A stretch of DNA of 64,000 bases, from positions 1-64,000 of the forward strand of contig CANPZC010000003.1 of NCBI GenBank assembly GCA_947589355.1, given 5' to 3'. Positions within the stretch are counted from its first letter, which is position 1, and each line of letters starts with the position of its first letter. Origin of the DNA: an uncultured Clostridia bacterium (GTDB lineage Bacteria > Bacillota > Clostridia > Oscillospirales > Ruminococcaceae). The position numbers and the translations under genes were made by a program. The notes below the pieces were generated by a model. The model was given only the letters and a program-made list of their open reading frames with translations. It was not told the origin of the DNA and made no database searches. Positions 26,149-34,848 of this stretch are shown here, piece after piece.

Positions 26149-27075
26149 TTAGTAAAAATTGCGTAGGCTCAAAAGCTCGTCTGCCTCTGCGCAGTACCGC
26201 GCAAGACCTAAAAAATTATCTTCGCTGTCGCACACCATAAATGTAACGCCGTTTGCAAGAGCGGCATTTTTTATACCTGCTTGTTTGCCGTGCAGTTTTA
26301 CGCCGTTTTTATACATTGCCGCCGCGCGCTCGCCGAGGGAAAGCTTATCATAGTGGGCTGAAAAAATGCTCTGCACGGGAATTATTATCTGCGAGAGCTT
26401 GCTCTCATCTGCAAAGGCTTGAATTTGCTGCAAAGTATAGCACTGCGCTTTTACAAAGCCTGCCGCAGAGAGCCGCTCTAAACTTGTCATACAGCCGCCG
26501 CAGCCCAGTTTTTCGCCTATATCGTTTATAAGCGTGCGCACATAAGTGCCTTTGCTTACTTCTGCATACAAAACGCCCTCGCCGGTAGTTTCGTCATACT
26601 CGCGCACGGTGATCTTTTCAACGCGGCGCGGTTTCGGGGTGCGCTCCACGGTCTTGCCCTGCCTTGCCAGCTGATACAGCTTTTTGCCGTCTACCTTAAC
26701 TGCGGAATACATAGGCGGCAGCTGCATTATATCGCCGAGAAAGCCGCTTGCGGTCTCTTTTATTTCATCAAAAGAGGGCAAGTTATCGCAGGCTTTCAGC
26801 ACCTCTCCCGTGATGTCCTGCGTATCGGTACAAACGCCCATTTTAAAGCCTGCGAGGTAGCTTTTGTTATCAAAGGGGAGCATATCGCAGGCGCGCGTTG
26901 CCTTGCCGACAAACACGGGCAGAACGCCTGTTGCCATAGGGTCGAGCGTTCCGCTGTGACCTATTTTTTTGATATGCAGTATGCCGCGAAGTTTGGCAAC
27001 GACGTCAAAAGATGTCCAGCCCTGCGGCTTGTTTACGGGTATTATACCGCAGAGGTTATCATTTATATTACTCAT
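26149..27075 (-). CDS. truB: tRNA pseudouridine(55) synthase
   Basis: A 308-residue enzyme that makes pseudouridine 55 in the T-arm of tRNAs. It shows GIIPVNKPQGWTSFDVV, the catalytic aspartate in HSGTLDPMATGVLP, and YSAVKVDGKKLYQLAR. The C-terminal PUA-like part is present. It starts four bases after the nrnA stop with no strong ribosome site, so translation is probably coupled. In the rimP-infB operon it follows rbfA and nrnA, as is usual. Confidence 0.95.
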   Translation of the reverse strand: MSNINDNLCGIIPVNKPQGWTSFDVVAKLRGILHIKKIGHSGTLDPMATGVLPVFVGKATRACDMLPFDNKSYLAGFKMGVCTDTQDITGEVLKACDNLPSFDEIKETASGFLGDIMQLPPMYSAVKVDGKKLYQLARQGKTVERTPKPRRVEKITVREYDETTGEGVLYAEVSKGTYVRTLINDIGEKLGCGGCMTSLERLSAAGFVKAQCYTLQQIQAFADESKLSQIIIPVQSIFSAHYDKLSLGERAAAMYKNGVKLHGKQAGIKNAALANGVTFMVCDSEDNFLGLARYCAEADELLSLRNFY

Positions 27076-27079
27076 AATA

Positions 27080-28045
27080 TTAAGACAGATGTTTCTGCGC
27101 GACTGCGGTTATCATGCGCTTTACTTTATCAAGAGGCGCGCATATCTCACACCCTGCCGCGCGAATATGACCGCCGCCGCCGAACTCTTTGCATATTGCA
27201 GACGCGTCTGCTTTGTCGGTAGTGCGCACCGAGAGTTTATAGCGGTCATCATCTTTATAGCGTATGGTAATGCCTACGTCCGTTCCCTCTACCGTCAGAG
27301 GTACTGCCGAAAGGCCCGAAATTTCCGCTTCGTCAGCGCCGGTTTTTTCCAGAAGCTCTTTGGTAACGCACAAAAGCGTGATCCTGCCGTCTGCCGCCTG
27401 ATCAAGATGCGCCAGCGCTGCCTGCTCGACTTCAATGCGCCTGCGGCTTTTTATATCGAACATAAGGCGGTTTATGCGTGTGTAGTCAACGCCTTTTTCC
27501 ATAAGCGCCGCTGCCGCGATATGTGCGCGCGGAGTAGTGTTTTCATACTTAAAACAGCCTGTATCGGTGGCTATTGCGGTATAGAGGCACACTGCGGTCT
27601 GCTTGTCTATCTCTATTCCCATAAAGCTGAAAAGCTCAAAAAGCACAAGCCCTGTTGCAGATGCGTTGGCATCAACATAAGTTTGCTTTGCATACATTTT
27701 GTTTGAAATATGGTGGTCTATGCAAAGATCTACTGTGCCTTGGTGGGTATAGTATTCAAGATTTTTGCCCATGAGCATGGTGTCAGCAATATCTACAGCT
27801 ATTACCCTGTGCGGCTCGGTATCTTGCCAACTGTCCTCGCTGTAGCCGTCGTACAGAAAAGAATACCTGTCGGGAAAACCGTCACTGCCCAGCACTTTGA
27901 CCCTTTTGCCCATGCTTTTCAGCACTCTGCAAAGGGCAAAACCGCTGCCCAGAGTATCGCCGTCGGGGCTTTTATGGGTGAGCAGGATATAGTTGTTTAC
28001 GCTTTCATCTTTGAGAAAAGCAGCAATTTCATCAAACGTCATCAT
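27080..28045 (-). CDS. nrnA: DHH-family oligoribonuclease / pAp phosphatase
   Basis: A 321-residue NrnA-type phosphodiesterase that degrades short RNA oligomers and removes 3'-phosphate from pAp. Seen: THKSPDGDTLGSGFAL (metal-binding aspartates), the DHH motif in LCIDHHISNKMYA, and DHHA1-type GGGHIRAAGCEI at the end. The ATG overlaps the end of rbfA by 14 bases and is preceded by GAGGAGGGCGAAG within rbfA. Its position between rbfA and truB is standard in Firmicutes. Confidence 0.93.
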   Translation of the reverse strand: MMTFDEIAAFLKDESVNNYILLTHKSPDGDTLGSGFALCRVLKSMGKRVKVLGSDGFPDRYSFLYDGYSEDSWQDTEPHRVIAVDIADTMLMGKNLEYYTHQGTVDLCIDHHISNKMYAKQTYVDANASATGLVLFELFSFMGIEIDKQTAVCLYTAIATDTGCFKYENTTPRAHIAAAALMEKGVDYTRINRLMFDIKSRRRIEVEQAALAHLDQAADGRITLLCVTKELLEKTGADEAEISGLSAVPLTVEGTDVGITIRYKDDDRYKLSVRTTDKADASAICKEFGGGGHIRAAGCEICAPLDKVKRMITAVAQKHLS

Positions 28046-28415
28046 CTTCGCCCTCCTCGCCGCTGTTTTCGGGCAGAACGCTTTTCAAAAGCTTGTTTAT
28101 ATGCGCGGAATGTTCCATTGAATCGTCTGCGATAAATTCAAGCTCGGGGCATTTGCGAAGTTTTAATACATTTGATATTTCGCGCTTTAATATGCCCTTG
28201 GCGCTGTTTAAGCCCTTTACAGCCTCTTTCGCGCTTGCGTACCCCTCAAACGACGATATATACGTTTTGCAGTACGAGCCGTCAGAAGATACGTCGCAGC
28301 GCACAACGGTGAGCATTTCGGCGTTTTTTATACGGGGATCTTTGAGGTCGCGCATTTTGGCTGATATTATCCTGCGTATGTCGCCCGACATTCTTCCTGC
28401 TTTAAAATTAGCCAT
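28032..28415 (-). CDS. rbfA: Ribosome-binding factor A
   Basis: A 127-residue KH-like protein needed for maturation of 16S rRNA in the small subunit. It shows RMSGDIRRIISAKMRDLKDP near the start, VRCDVSSDGSYCKTYIS in the middle and LKLRKCPELEFIADDSMEHS near the end, all typical. The tail is acidic (EEGEDDDV). The ATG overlaps the stop of infB (TAATG), with GGAGG upstream inside infB. Confidence 0.95.
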   Translation of the reverse strand: MANFKAGRMSGDIRRIISAKMRDLKDPRIKNAEMLTVVRCDVSSDGSYCKTYISSFEGYASAKEAVKGLNSAKGILKREISNVLKLRKCPELEFIADDSMEHSAHINKLLKSVLPENSGEEGEDDDV

Positions 28416-30871
28416 TATTCTCGATATTCCTCCATTACATAAGCCTCGAATATGTCGCCCTCTTTAATGTCGGTAAACTTTTCAAGAGTTATGCCGCACT
28501 CATAGCCTGCCGCAACGTCTTTTACATCGTCTTTGAAACGTTTGAGAGAACTCATCTTGTCGTCGGCTATGATTATGCCGTCGCGCACAACTCTGATAAG
28601 GTCATTTCTGCCTATCTTGCCGCTGAGTACATAAGAGCCTGCGACGTTGCCCACGCCTGTGATCTTATATACCTGACGCACTTCAACTCTTGCTGTATCG
28701 CTCTCTCTGAACTTGGGCGCGAGCATACCTTTCATGGCGCTTTCTATCTCTTCAATAGCGTCATAAATTACCCTGTAAAGTCTTATGTCAACGCCGTCGT
28801 GATCTGCGTTTGCTTTTGCAACGGGGTCGGGTCTTACATTAAAGCCAACTATCAAAGCGTTTGAAGCAGAAGCAAGCATAACATCGCTTTCGGATATTGC
28901 TCCCACGCCGCCGTGTATAACTTTTACTCTTACTTCTTCGTTTGAAAGCTTTTCAAGTGACTGTTTTACAGCTTCTACAGAACCTTGAACGTCTGCTTTG
29001 ACGATTATCGGCAGTTCTTTTATCTCGCCCTCGGATATCTGCGCGAACAGGTTATCGAGAGTTACTTTCTGATACTGGCTGAACTCTTCTTCCTTGGCTT
29101 TATGCTTTCTTTGCTCAACAAGTTCTCTTGCAAGTTTTTCATCTGCAACGGCGTTGAAAATATCGCCTGCGGCAGGTGTTTCGGCAAGACCTGTTATCTC
29201 AACGGGGCAGGAAGGACCTGCTTTTGTTACCTGCTGACCTTTATCGTTGGTCATTGTTCTTATTCTGCCCACTGCCGTGCCTGCTATTATTATATCGCCC
29301 AAATTCAGTGTGCCGTTCTGCACCAGAACCGTTGCGACAGGGCCTTTGCCCTTATCGAGCCTTGCTTCAACTACAGTACCCTTAGCCAGCTTGTTGGGGT
29401 TGGCTTTCAGCTCTTTGACTTCTGCAACGAGCAGGATATTTTCAAGCAGTTCGTCAATGCCCTCGCCTGTTTTTGCAGATACGGGAACGGCAATAACGTC
29501 GCCGCCCCAGTCTTCAACAACAAGGTCGTATTTGGTAAGTTCCTGCTTTACCTTGTCGGGGTCTGCGCCGACTTTATCCATCTTGTTTATAGCAACTATT
29601 ATAGAAACGCCTGCCGCTTTTGCGTGGTTTATGGACTCAACGGTCTGCGGCATGATGCCGTCATCGGCGGCTACAACAAGTATCGCGATATCTGTGATAT
29701 TCGCGCCTCTTGCTCTCATAGAAGTGAACGCTTCGTGACCCGGGGTATCGAGGAATGTTATATCCTTGCCGTTTACTTTTACCTGATAAGCGCCGATATG
29801 CTGTGTTATACCGCCTGCCTCGCCGTCTGCCACATTTGCATGGCGTATCCTGTCAAGAATAGACGTTTTGCCGTGGTCAACGTGCCCCATAACTACAACA
29901 ACGGGGCATCTTTCAACGAGGTCTTCTTCCTTGTCTTCTTCGTCTACTATAAGGCGCTCCTCAATGGTAACGTGTACTTCTCTTTCATACTTAGCGCCCA
30001 TTTCGTCTGCTACCAGCGCCGCGGTATCGAAGTCTATAACTTCATTTATAGATGCCATAACGCCGAGCATCATAAGCTTTTTGATAACTTCGGTAGCTGT
30101 AACTTTCAGTCTTGCGGCAAGGTCTGAAACGACTATTTCATCGGGTATCATTACCTTGAGCTGCTGTTTTCTTGCCTTTTCAAGCTCCAGTCTGCGCAGG
30201 CGGTCTTTCTCGCTCTCGCTCTCTTTCTTTGAGTGCTGCTGCTTTTTATACTGCTGCGATTTTTGGGTTATCTTCTGCTTCTTGGTGAAGTTGTCTTTGC
30301 TTCCGCCGTGGTTTCTGTTGTCGGCAAGGTTATCGTATCTTTCGTTATACTTATCGAGCTCAATATACGAGCCCCTTGTATCTACGGTCTTGCGCTTGCT
30401 GTCCTTTGTACCCTCCGAAACGGTGTAGCCCTTTGCGTTGTCGTCGCTCTTTCCGCCAAAAAGTATTTTCTGACCCGAATTTTTCTTCTTGGCGACTTCC
30501 TTTTTGGGTTTCTGCTTGGGTGCGGGCTTATTGTCCGTCTTTTCTGACTTTTCAGCCTTATCTGCTTTATCTGCTTTTTCTTCCGCCTTGGGCTTTTCTT
30601 CTGCTTCTTGCTTTTTGTGTGAAGCTTTCTTTTCCGCAGGCTTTTTGGAAGTTGTTTTTGCCGCGAAATATTCTTCAAAACCCGTTACCTGTGTTTTTTG
30701 CGTATAATATTCGAGGACGTAATTTATCTCCTCGTCACTCAGCGATGAAGCTGTTTTCTTGCCTGTGTCACCGAACGCGTTTGCAAGAAGCTGAACGACT
30801 TCGTTATTGCTGACACATATATCTTTAGCCAGATCGCTTACTTTATATTTTTTGACTGCCTTTGCTGCCAT
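28415..30871 (-). CDS. infB: Translation initiation factor IF-2
   Basis: An 818-residue GTPase that brings initiator tRNA to the 30S subunit. The first 90 or so residues hold an IF2-N helical domain ([20 protein letters not shown]), then a long Lys/Glu/Ala-rich linker to about residue 230, a second IF2-N domain ([20 protein letters not shown]), the GTPase with GHVDHGKT near residue 328, [16 protein letters not shown] and NKMDK, and the C-terminal tRNA-binding domains ending in EEYRE. GAGAGGAG precedes the ATG. Length is typical for a Clostridium. Confidence 0.98.
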   Translation of the reverse strand: MAAKAVKKYKVSDLAKDICVSNNEVVQLLANAFGDTGKKTASSLSDEEINYVLEYYTQKTQVTGFEEYFAAKTTSKKPAEKKASHKKQEAEEKPKAEEKADKADKAEKSEKTDNKPAPKQKPKKEVAKKKNSGQKILFGGKSDDNAKGYTVSEGTKDSKRKTVDTRGSYIELDKYNERYDNLADNRNHGGSKDNFTKKQKITQKSQQYKKQQHSKKESESEKDRLRRLELEKARKQQLKVMIPDEIVVSDLAARLKVTATEVIKKLMMLGVMASINEVIDFDTAALVADEMGAKYEREVHVTIEERLIVDEEDKEEDLVERCPVVVVMGHVDHGKTSILDRIRHANVADGEAGGITQHIGAYQVKVNGKDITFLDTPGHEAFTSMRARGANITDIAILVVAADDGIMPQTVESINHAKAAGVSIIVAINKMDKVGADPDKVKQELTKYDLVVEDWGGDVIAVPVSAKTGEGIDELLENILLVAEVKELKANPNKLAKGTVVEARLDKGKGPVATVLVQNGTLNLGDIIIAGTAVGRIRTMTNDKGQQVTKAGPSCPVEITGLAETPAAGDIFNAVADEKLARELVEQRKHKAKEEEFSQYQKVTLDNLFAQISEGEIKELPIIVKADVQGSVEAVKQSLEKLSNEEVRVKVIHGGVGAISESDVMLASASNALIVGFNVRPDPVAKANADHDGVDIRLYRVIYDAIEEIESAMKGMLAPKFRESDTARVEVRQVYKITGVGNVAGSYVLSGKIGRNDLIRVVRDGIIIADDKMSSLKRFKDDVKDVAAGYECGITLEKFTDIKEGDIFEAYVMEEYRE

Positions 30872-30898
30872 AGGCTAAACTCCTCTCTGAAATGATGA

Positions 30899-31243
30899 TC
30901 ATAAATGGAACGCGGTGGGGTCTATGGGTATCTCACAAAGCGCCGAAGAAGCTTTTTTGTTAAAGCCTTTATCGCACACTGCCAAGATGCCCGACCGTTT
31001 GCCTAAACTGTCTGCTATCTGCTGCATATCCATATCTGCTGCATAAAGCTTTACGCCGTTTTTACAGCAGACATACTTTGCTTCTTTGAGCGACTTTTCC
31101 GATAGATCGCTTGCGACATACACGCCGCACGCTTCGCCGCTTGCACAGGCATTTTTGACCATATCCATGCCCATACAAAGCTTGCCTGCCCTGCGGCACA
31201 TCGAAAACAGACCGCCCATATTTTTTGCGTTGTTATTCGGCAC
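30899..31243 (-). CDS. L7Ae-family ribosomal-protein-like YlxQ
   Basis: About 114 residues in the L7Ae/L30e/S12e/Gadd45 fold, which binds kink-turn RNA. Family features: GLFSMCRRAGKLCMGMDMVK, VYVASDLSEKS, and ILAVCDKGFNKK. In Firmicutes ylxQ lies between ylxR and infB; its exact role is unclear. The GTG at 31243 overlaps the ylxR stop by 11 bases with GGAGG 12 bases upstream; an ATG at 31219 is an alternative. A longer open frame reaching 31348 runs inside ylxR and is not credible. Confidence 0.85.
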   Translation of the reverse strand: MPNNNAKNMGGLFSMCRRAGKLCMGMDMVKNACASGEACGVYVASDLSEKSLKEAKYVCCKNGVKLYAADMDMQQIADSLGKRSGILAVCDKGFNKKASSALCEIPIDPTAFHL

Positions 31244-31502
31244 TTTTAAGTTCCGCCTCCATTGTATCGTAGACCGACTGCTCAATCTGGCAGGAAAAGC
31301 TTTTTTCAAGTTTGCGCGCTTTTCTTGCCTTTTCCAAACACTCGGCATTTTTGCATATATATGCGCCTCTGCCCGATTTTTTACCTGTAAGATCTATAGA
31401 TATATCGCCCTCGGGGGATCTTACTATTCTTACAAGCTCTTTCTTCGGCTTCATTTCGCCGCAGCCGAGGCACATACGCATAGGTATTTTTCTTACTTTC
31501 AT
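31233..31502 (-). CDS. ylxR: YlxR (DUF448) RNA-binding-like protein
   Basis: An 89-residue basic protein. The DUF448 signature is clear: RKIPMRMCLGCGEMKPKKEL then LVRIVRSPEG and KKSGRGAYICKNAECLEKA. YlxR is encoded with nusA across Firmicutes and has been linked to RNA binding, regulation and RNase P; the role here is inferred from family. It starts ten bases after nusA with AAGGGGCG in front. Confidence 0.92.
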   Translation of the reverse strand: MKVRKIPMRMCLGCGEMKPKKELVRIVRSPEGDISIDLTGKKSGRGAYICKNAECLEKARKARKLEKSFSCQIEQSVYDTMEAELKSAE

Positions 31503-31512
31503 AAAGCGCCCC

Positions 31513-32940
31513 TTAATCCTCTACAGGTGTTTCGGGTACTATGTCTATCTTATATCCTGTAAGGTGGTGGGCAAGTTTGGCGTTGAGACCCTTATTGCCT
31601 ATTGCGAGCGACAGCTGGTTGTTTGGCACTACCACGCGGCAGCTCTTTATTTCCTCGTCGAGGATATCAACACGCAGCACCTGCGCAGGTGAAAGGGCGT
31701 TTGCTATAAATTCGGCATCGTCTTCCGAATAGGGGATAACGTCTATCTTCTCGCCTTTGAGTTCTTTGATAACAGCCGAAATTCTTGTATGCTTAGGCCC
31801 TATGCATGAGCCTACAGCATCGACGTTTTTATCCTTGCTGCAAACCGCCAGCTTTGTGCGCGAGCCTGCTTCTCTTGCTACAGACTTTATTTCAACAATG
31901 CCGTCATAAATTTCGGGAACTTCTCTTTCAAACAGCTTGCGCACCATTTCGCGCTTGGTACGGGAAATTTTTATCGCAGGGCGTTTTTCGCTGTCTGAAA
32001 TGGTTTCAACATATACCTGTATGCTGTCGCCTGCTTTGAGCGTTTCACCGGGTATCTGCTCGTTTCTTCTAAGGTACGCTTCACTGCCGTCTATAGTAAC
32101 AATGGCATTGAGCGTTGCAGGCTCTACCTTAGTAACAACGGCTGCAACACATTCTTCGCGCTTTGAATCGAACTGCGAGAGCAGTCTTTCTCTTTCAATA
32201 GTGCGTATATCCTGCTTTATAGACTGCTTAGCGCTAGAAGTGGTAACTCGGTTGAAAGTTGTGGTATCAAGCAGTGTAACATTCTCGCCGCCGACCTGCG
32301 CATTTTCATCAAGAGCTTTTGCTTCTTCAAGACTTATCTCGTTGGCAGGGTCTTCGGGCTCGCCCTCGACAATCTTCTTTACAAGCTTAACATCGAAAGT
32401 TTCTTTCTCGGTATCGATCTCAACTCTGATATCCTCGCTGCCGGGGTAATACTTTTTAGCCGCTTTCATAATGTTCTGACCGATGTTGTCGGCAAGGCTT
32501 TCAATGGCTATCTGGTTTTTCTCTGCAAGCAGTTTCATGCTTATGAAAAATTCCGCTTCACGTCTTGCCCGTGCGCAATACTCTGCCAGTTCTTCAAGAT
32601 AGCGCGCGGCAGGCACTTTTATACGCACCTTTTTGTTTATATCCGCAGAGCGTGAAATTTCTTTCGCATCGTCAAGACTTATCTCGTTGCCGCTGTCTTT
32701 TACATTTCCGTTTGCAACTATGGTCTTTACAATTCTTATATCGACCTTTTCTTTGTTTTCGTCAGCATCGATCTTCACTGAGATATTGCCGCAGTCGGGG
32801 TAGTCTGCCCTTACCTTGGCGGCGATGCTGTTTGCTGCCATTGATGCAAGCTCCGAGGGCTGCATACCGTGCTTTTTGGCAAGAAGTCTGAACCCTTCAA
32901 AAAACTCGCTTTTCTGTTGTGCTTTGATCTCGTTTTTCAT
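31513..32940 (-). CDS. nusA: Transcription factor NusA with duplicated N-terminal domain
   Basis: A 475-residue protein; usual clostridial NusA is roughly 350-400. Canonical parts: N-terminal RNA-polymerase-binding domain (about 129-250), S1 domain (about 260-330), KH1 (AVGSCIGPKHTRISAVIKEL) and KH2 (NNQLSLAIGNKGLNAKLAHH). Residues 11-128 are an extra copy of the N-terminal domain: SEFFEGFRLLAKKHG matches AEFFISMKLLAEKNQ, GNISVKIDAD matches EDIRVEIDTE, and GNEISLDDAKEI matches ANEISLEEAKAL. NusA controls pausing, termination and antitermination. Start is the ATG at 32940, after AAGGAGGAATTG; an upstream frame to 33009 lies inside rimP. The duplicated domain is collinear and uninterrupted. Confidence 0.95.
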   Translation of the reverse strand: MKNEIKAQQKSEFFEGFRLLAKKHGMQPSELASMAANSIAAKVRADYPDCGNISVKIDADENKEKVDIRIVKTIVANGNVKDSGNEISLDDAKEISRSADINKKVRIKVPAARYLEELAEYCARARREAEFFISMKLLAEKNQIAIESLADNIGQNIMKAAKKYYPGSEDIRVEIDTEKETFDVKLVKKIVEGEPEDPANEISLEEAKALDENAQVGGENVTLLDTTTFNRVTTSSAKQSIKQDIRTIERERLLSQFDSKREECVAAVVTKVEPATLNAIVTIDGSEAYLRRNEQIPGETLKAGDSIQVYVETISDSEKRPAIKISRTKREMVRKLFEREVPEIYDGIVEIKSVAREAGSRTKLAVCSKDKNVDAVGSCIGPKHTRISAVIKELKGEKIDVIPYSEDDAEFIANALSPAQVLRVDILDEEIKSCRVVVPNNQLSLAIGNKGLNAKLAHHLTGYKIDIVPETPVED

Positions 32941-32956
32941 TTTTCTCAATTCCTCC

Positions 32957-33463
32957 TTATTCTGTATCGGCAAACAGGTCTTCGTCGTCGTGCAGCCTGA
33001 CATATGCACAGCTGCTCAGCGGAAGTTCTACATCGCTGCCGTTATCTGTCCGTTTCATATATATGATATTCTTTTCAAAGCCGCTGAGCGCACCTATCAG
33101 CTCTTTCTCGCCGCTTTTTTCGTCGGGGCGAATGAGCCGCACCTTTATTTCGTCGCCTATGCAGCACTGAAAATGCTCGGGTCTGCGAAGCTCTCTTGCA
33201 AGCCCGGGGCTGCCTACCTCCAGCACATATGACTGCGGTATGGGGTCGCTCTCGTCCAAAAGGTCGCTCAGTGGTCTTGAGACAGCCTCGCAGTCGTCGA
33301 TGTCCACGCCGCCGTCTTTGTCTATAAAGACACGCAGATACCAAGACGCACCCTCTTTTTCAAAGCGAACGTCCCACAAAAACACGCCCTGCGCATCACA
33401 CAGCGGCTGAGCCGTTTGCCGCACTTTCTCCGCCACGTTTCCTCCCGTAATTTTACTGCTCAA
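32957..33463 (-). CDS. rimP: Ribosome maturation factor RimP
   Basis: A 168-residue protein that helps assemble the 30S subunit. Typical motifs: LCDAQGVFLWDVRFEKEG, LRVFIDKDGGVDIDDCEAVS and YVLEVGSPGLARELRRPEHF; an Sm-like C-terminal part follows. The start is the TTG at 33463, with TAAGGAGG seven bases before it; a GTG at 33433, after GGGAGGAAAC, is a plausible second start. It is the first gene of the nusA-infB operon, behind a predicted promoter and leader hairpin. Confidence 0.95.
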   Translation of the reverse strand: MSSKITGGNVAEKVRQTAQPLCDAQGVFLWDVRFEKEGASWYLRVFIDKDGGVDIDDCEAVSRPLSDLLDESDPIPQSYVLEVGSPGLARELRRPEHFQCCIGDEIKVRLIRPDEKSGEKELIGALSGFEKNIIYMKRTDNGSDVELPLSSCAYVRLHDDEDLFADTE

Positions 33464-33508
33464 AAAGATACCTCCTTATGATGTAGCATCGGTCACTTTA
33501 CAAAAGCA

Positions 33509-33537
33509 AAAGACCGAAAGTCAAGCTTCCAGTCTTT
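33509..33537 (-). other. Hairpin in the leader of the rimP-nusA-infB operon
   Basis: On the minus strand AAAGACTG pairs with CGGTCTTT (one G-T), followed by TGCTTTTG. It lies between the predicted promoter and rimP and could act as an attenuator, though the T-run is weak. Confidence 0.45.
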
Positions 33538-33557
33538 CATTGAAAGATATTGTCAAT

Positions 33558-33586
33558 AGTATAACACACTTTTTGTAAAAAATCAA
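33558..33586 (-). promoter_or_regulatory. Predicted sigma-A promoter of the rimP-nusA-infB operon
   Basis: On the minus strand TTGATT (33586-33581), a 17-base spacer and TATACT (33563-33558). Distance to the rimP start is about 95 bases. Confidence 0.75.
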
Positions 33587-33620
33587 GGGGTTTTTGAAAA
33601 TTTATTTGAAAATTTTCTTT

Positions 33621-34343
33621 GCGCAAAAGTTTTAGACCCTGTCAAGAAAAGAAAAGTTTTCGGTCAAGCTCTTTTTTACAGTTGCTTCGCAACTGCCAAG
33701 GCTTGTCAGGGTCGAGGGGTGAAACCCCCGTCGCCGTCCGCAGACGGCGAAAGCCCCATACGGCAGGCGCTCCGCAAAGGGTGAATTGAAAAACAGTCCT
33801 GTGGACTGTTTTTCAACGAGGGCAGCGGTCGTAAACGACCGCGGGAAGAATTTTTCGCTATTAAATTTTGGGGCGAAAAATTCTTCAGGCGTTCCCAAAG
33901 GGAACGCTGCGCCCTGCAAGAGAGGGCGTTCCCTTTTATAAGACCTTAGCTCTTTTTCCGCGTTCCATTCTGGAACGCCAAACGAAGTGAAAAAATCCCA
34001 ACACGTTAAACGCGCAAAAGTGTTAGCTCACTCAAAATGAGGGGATAACCGAAGTACGTGGAGCGTTGCACAGCTCCGCAGGGTGCGCGTAAGCGCAAGC
34101 TTTTAAACAACTATTGCGCACGCAAGCGCGCGCAGGAAAATAAGTGATGCGCTACAACTAGGAAAAGCCCTCTCTTGCAGGGCTTTTCCTCTTAAAAAAC
34201 AATCCACCGGATTGTTTTTTAATTCACCTTTTTCGGAGCGCACGTTGTGTTTTCGGGGACTCTGTCCCCGTACCCCTGCGACCCTTTTGAAAAAAGGGTC
34301 GATCGAAAACTTTTCCTTTCTTGACAAGACTTAAAACCTTTGC
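33621..34343. repeat. R-family hairpin repeat, copy R3 (long, possibly composite)
   Basis: About 723 bp with inverted ends: left GCAAAAGTTTTAGACCCTGT then CAAGAAAAG, right CTTTTCCTTTCTTGACAAG then ACTTAAAACC. Inside, in order: CAGTTGC-TTC-GCAACTG; AACAGTCC-TGT-GGACTGTT; GCGGTCG-TAAA-CGACCGC; a 14-bp stem from GAAGAATTTTTCGC; GTTCCC-AAA-GGGAAC; CCC-TGCAAGAGA-GGG; GCGTTCC-ATTCT-GGAACGC; a tail-like segment (34071-34098); then GGAAAAGCCC-TCTCTTGCA-GGGCTTTTCC; TTAAAAAACAATCC/GGATTGTTTTTTAA; CGGGGAC/GTCCCCG; CGACCC/GGGTCG. No gene inside. The internal tail suggests two elements joined. Confidence 0.85.
34071..34098 (+). repeat. R-family tail, copy T3 (inside R3)
   Basis: CAGCTCCGCAGGGTGCGCGT followed by AAGCGCAA: same CTCCGCAGG and GCGC-GTAA-GCGC hairpin as the other tails, but located within R3. 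Confidence 0.7.
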
Positions 34344-34362
34344 TTGCTTTGGACTTTGAACG

Positions 34363-34395
34363 CGCTCCGCAGGTGGCGCGACAGCGCAAATAAAC
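34363..34395 (+). repeat. R-family tail, copy T4
   Basis: CGCTCCGCAGGTGGCGCGAC followed by AGCGCAAATAAAC; hairpin GCGC-GACA-GCGC. It ends at the stop codon of the minus-strand TM2 gene. Confidence 0.7.
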
Positions 34396-34826
34396 TAATG
34401 CGTGCGGACGTGATTATTCACCTGAAAATTATGTTCGTTCTGGGTAAGATATGTAATGCCCTCTATCAGACCGAGAACCGCCGGCACGAACGCCAGCACC
34501 GCGGTACAGGTGAGCACGAGGTAAATTATACCCATGGTGGTCTTGCCGAGGTAGAATTTATGCACGCCCAGAGAGCCGAGCAGTATTGCAAGTATGCCGG
34601 CAACAGTCTTGTTTTTCAGCGGCCACGAGGGGTCAACGCCTGCATCTAACGGCTGCTGATAGGGCATCTGCACCTGCGGCTGAAATATACTTCCCTGCGG
34701 CGCATAGTTTTGCGGCGGTGCATATGTAGGCGGCGGTGCGACTTCAACGGGAGTGCCGCAGTAGGGGCAGACGGTCGCGTTCATTTCAAGCGGCGCGCCG
34801 CACTGTGAACAGGTATTTCCTGCCAT
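34395..34826 (-). CDS. Zinc-ribbon and TM2-domain membrane protein
   Basis: A 143-residue protein. The N-terminus is a zinc ribbon (CSQCGAPLEMNATVCPYCG), then a Pro/Gln/Tyr-rich linker to about residue 65, then a TM2 domain: KNKTVAGILAILLGSLGVHK with the FYLGKTTMGIIYL hairpin and a second helix. TM2 proteins are common in Clostridia and of unknown function. GAAAGGAACG precedes the ATG. It lies in a same-strand group with an SPFH protein that has the same type of zinc ribbons. Confidence 0.85.
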   Translation of the reverse strand: MAGNTCSQCGAPLEMNATVCPYCGTPVEVAPPPTYAPPQNYAPQGSIFQPQVQMPYQQPLDAGVDPSWPLKNKTVAGILAILLGSLGVHKFYLGKTTMGIIYLVLTCTAVLAFVPAVLGLIEGITYLTQNEHNFQVNNHVRTH

Positions 34827-34848
34827 TTATATCGTTCCTTTCGTTGTT

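Noticed and set aside
28985-30127. 380-residue open frame antisense to infB
   Set aside because: Shadow of the IF-2 reading frame; Cys/Tyr/Phe-rich and without a start signal.
31243-31348. N-terminal extension of YlxQ up to 31348
   Set aside because: It would overlap ylxR by over 100 bases and adds residues absent from the L7Ae family; the GTG at 31243 fits better.
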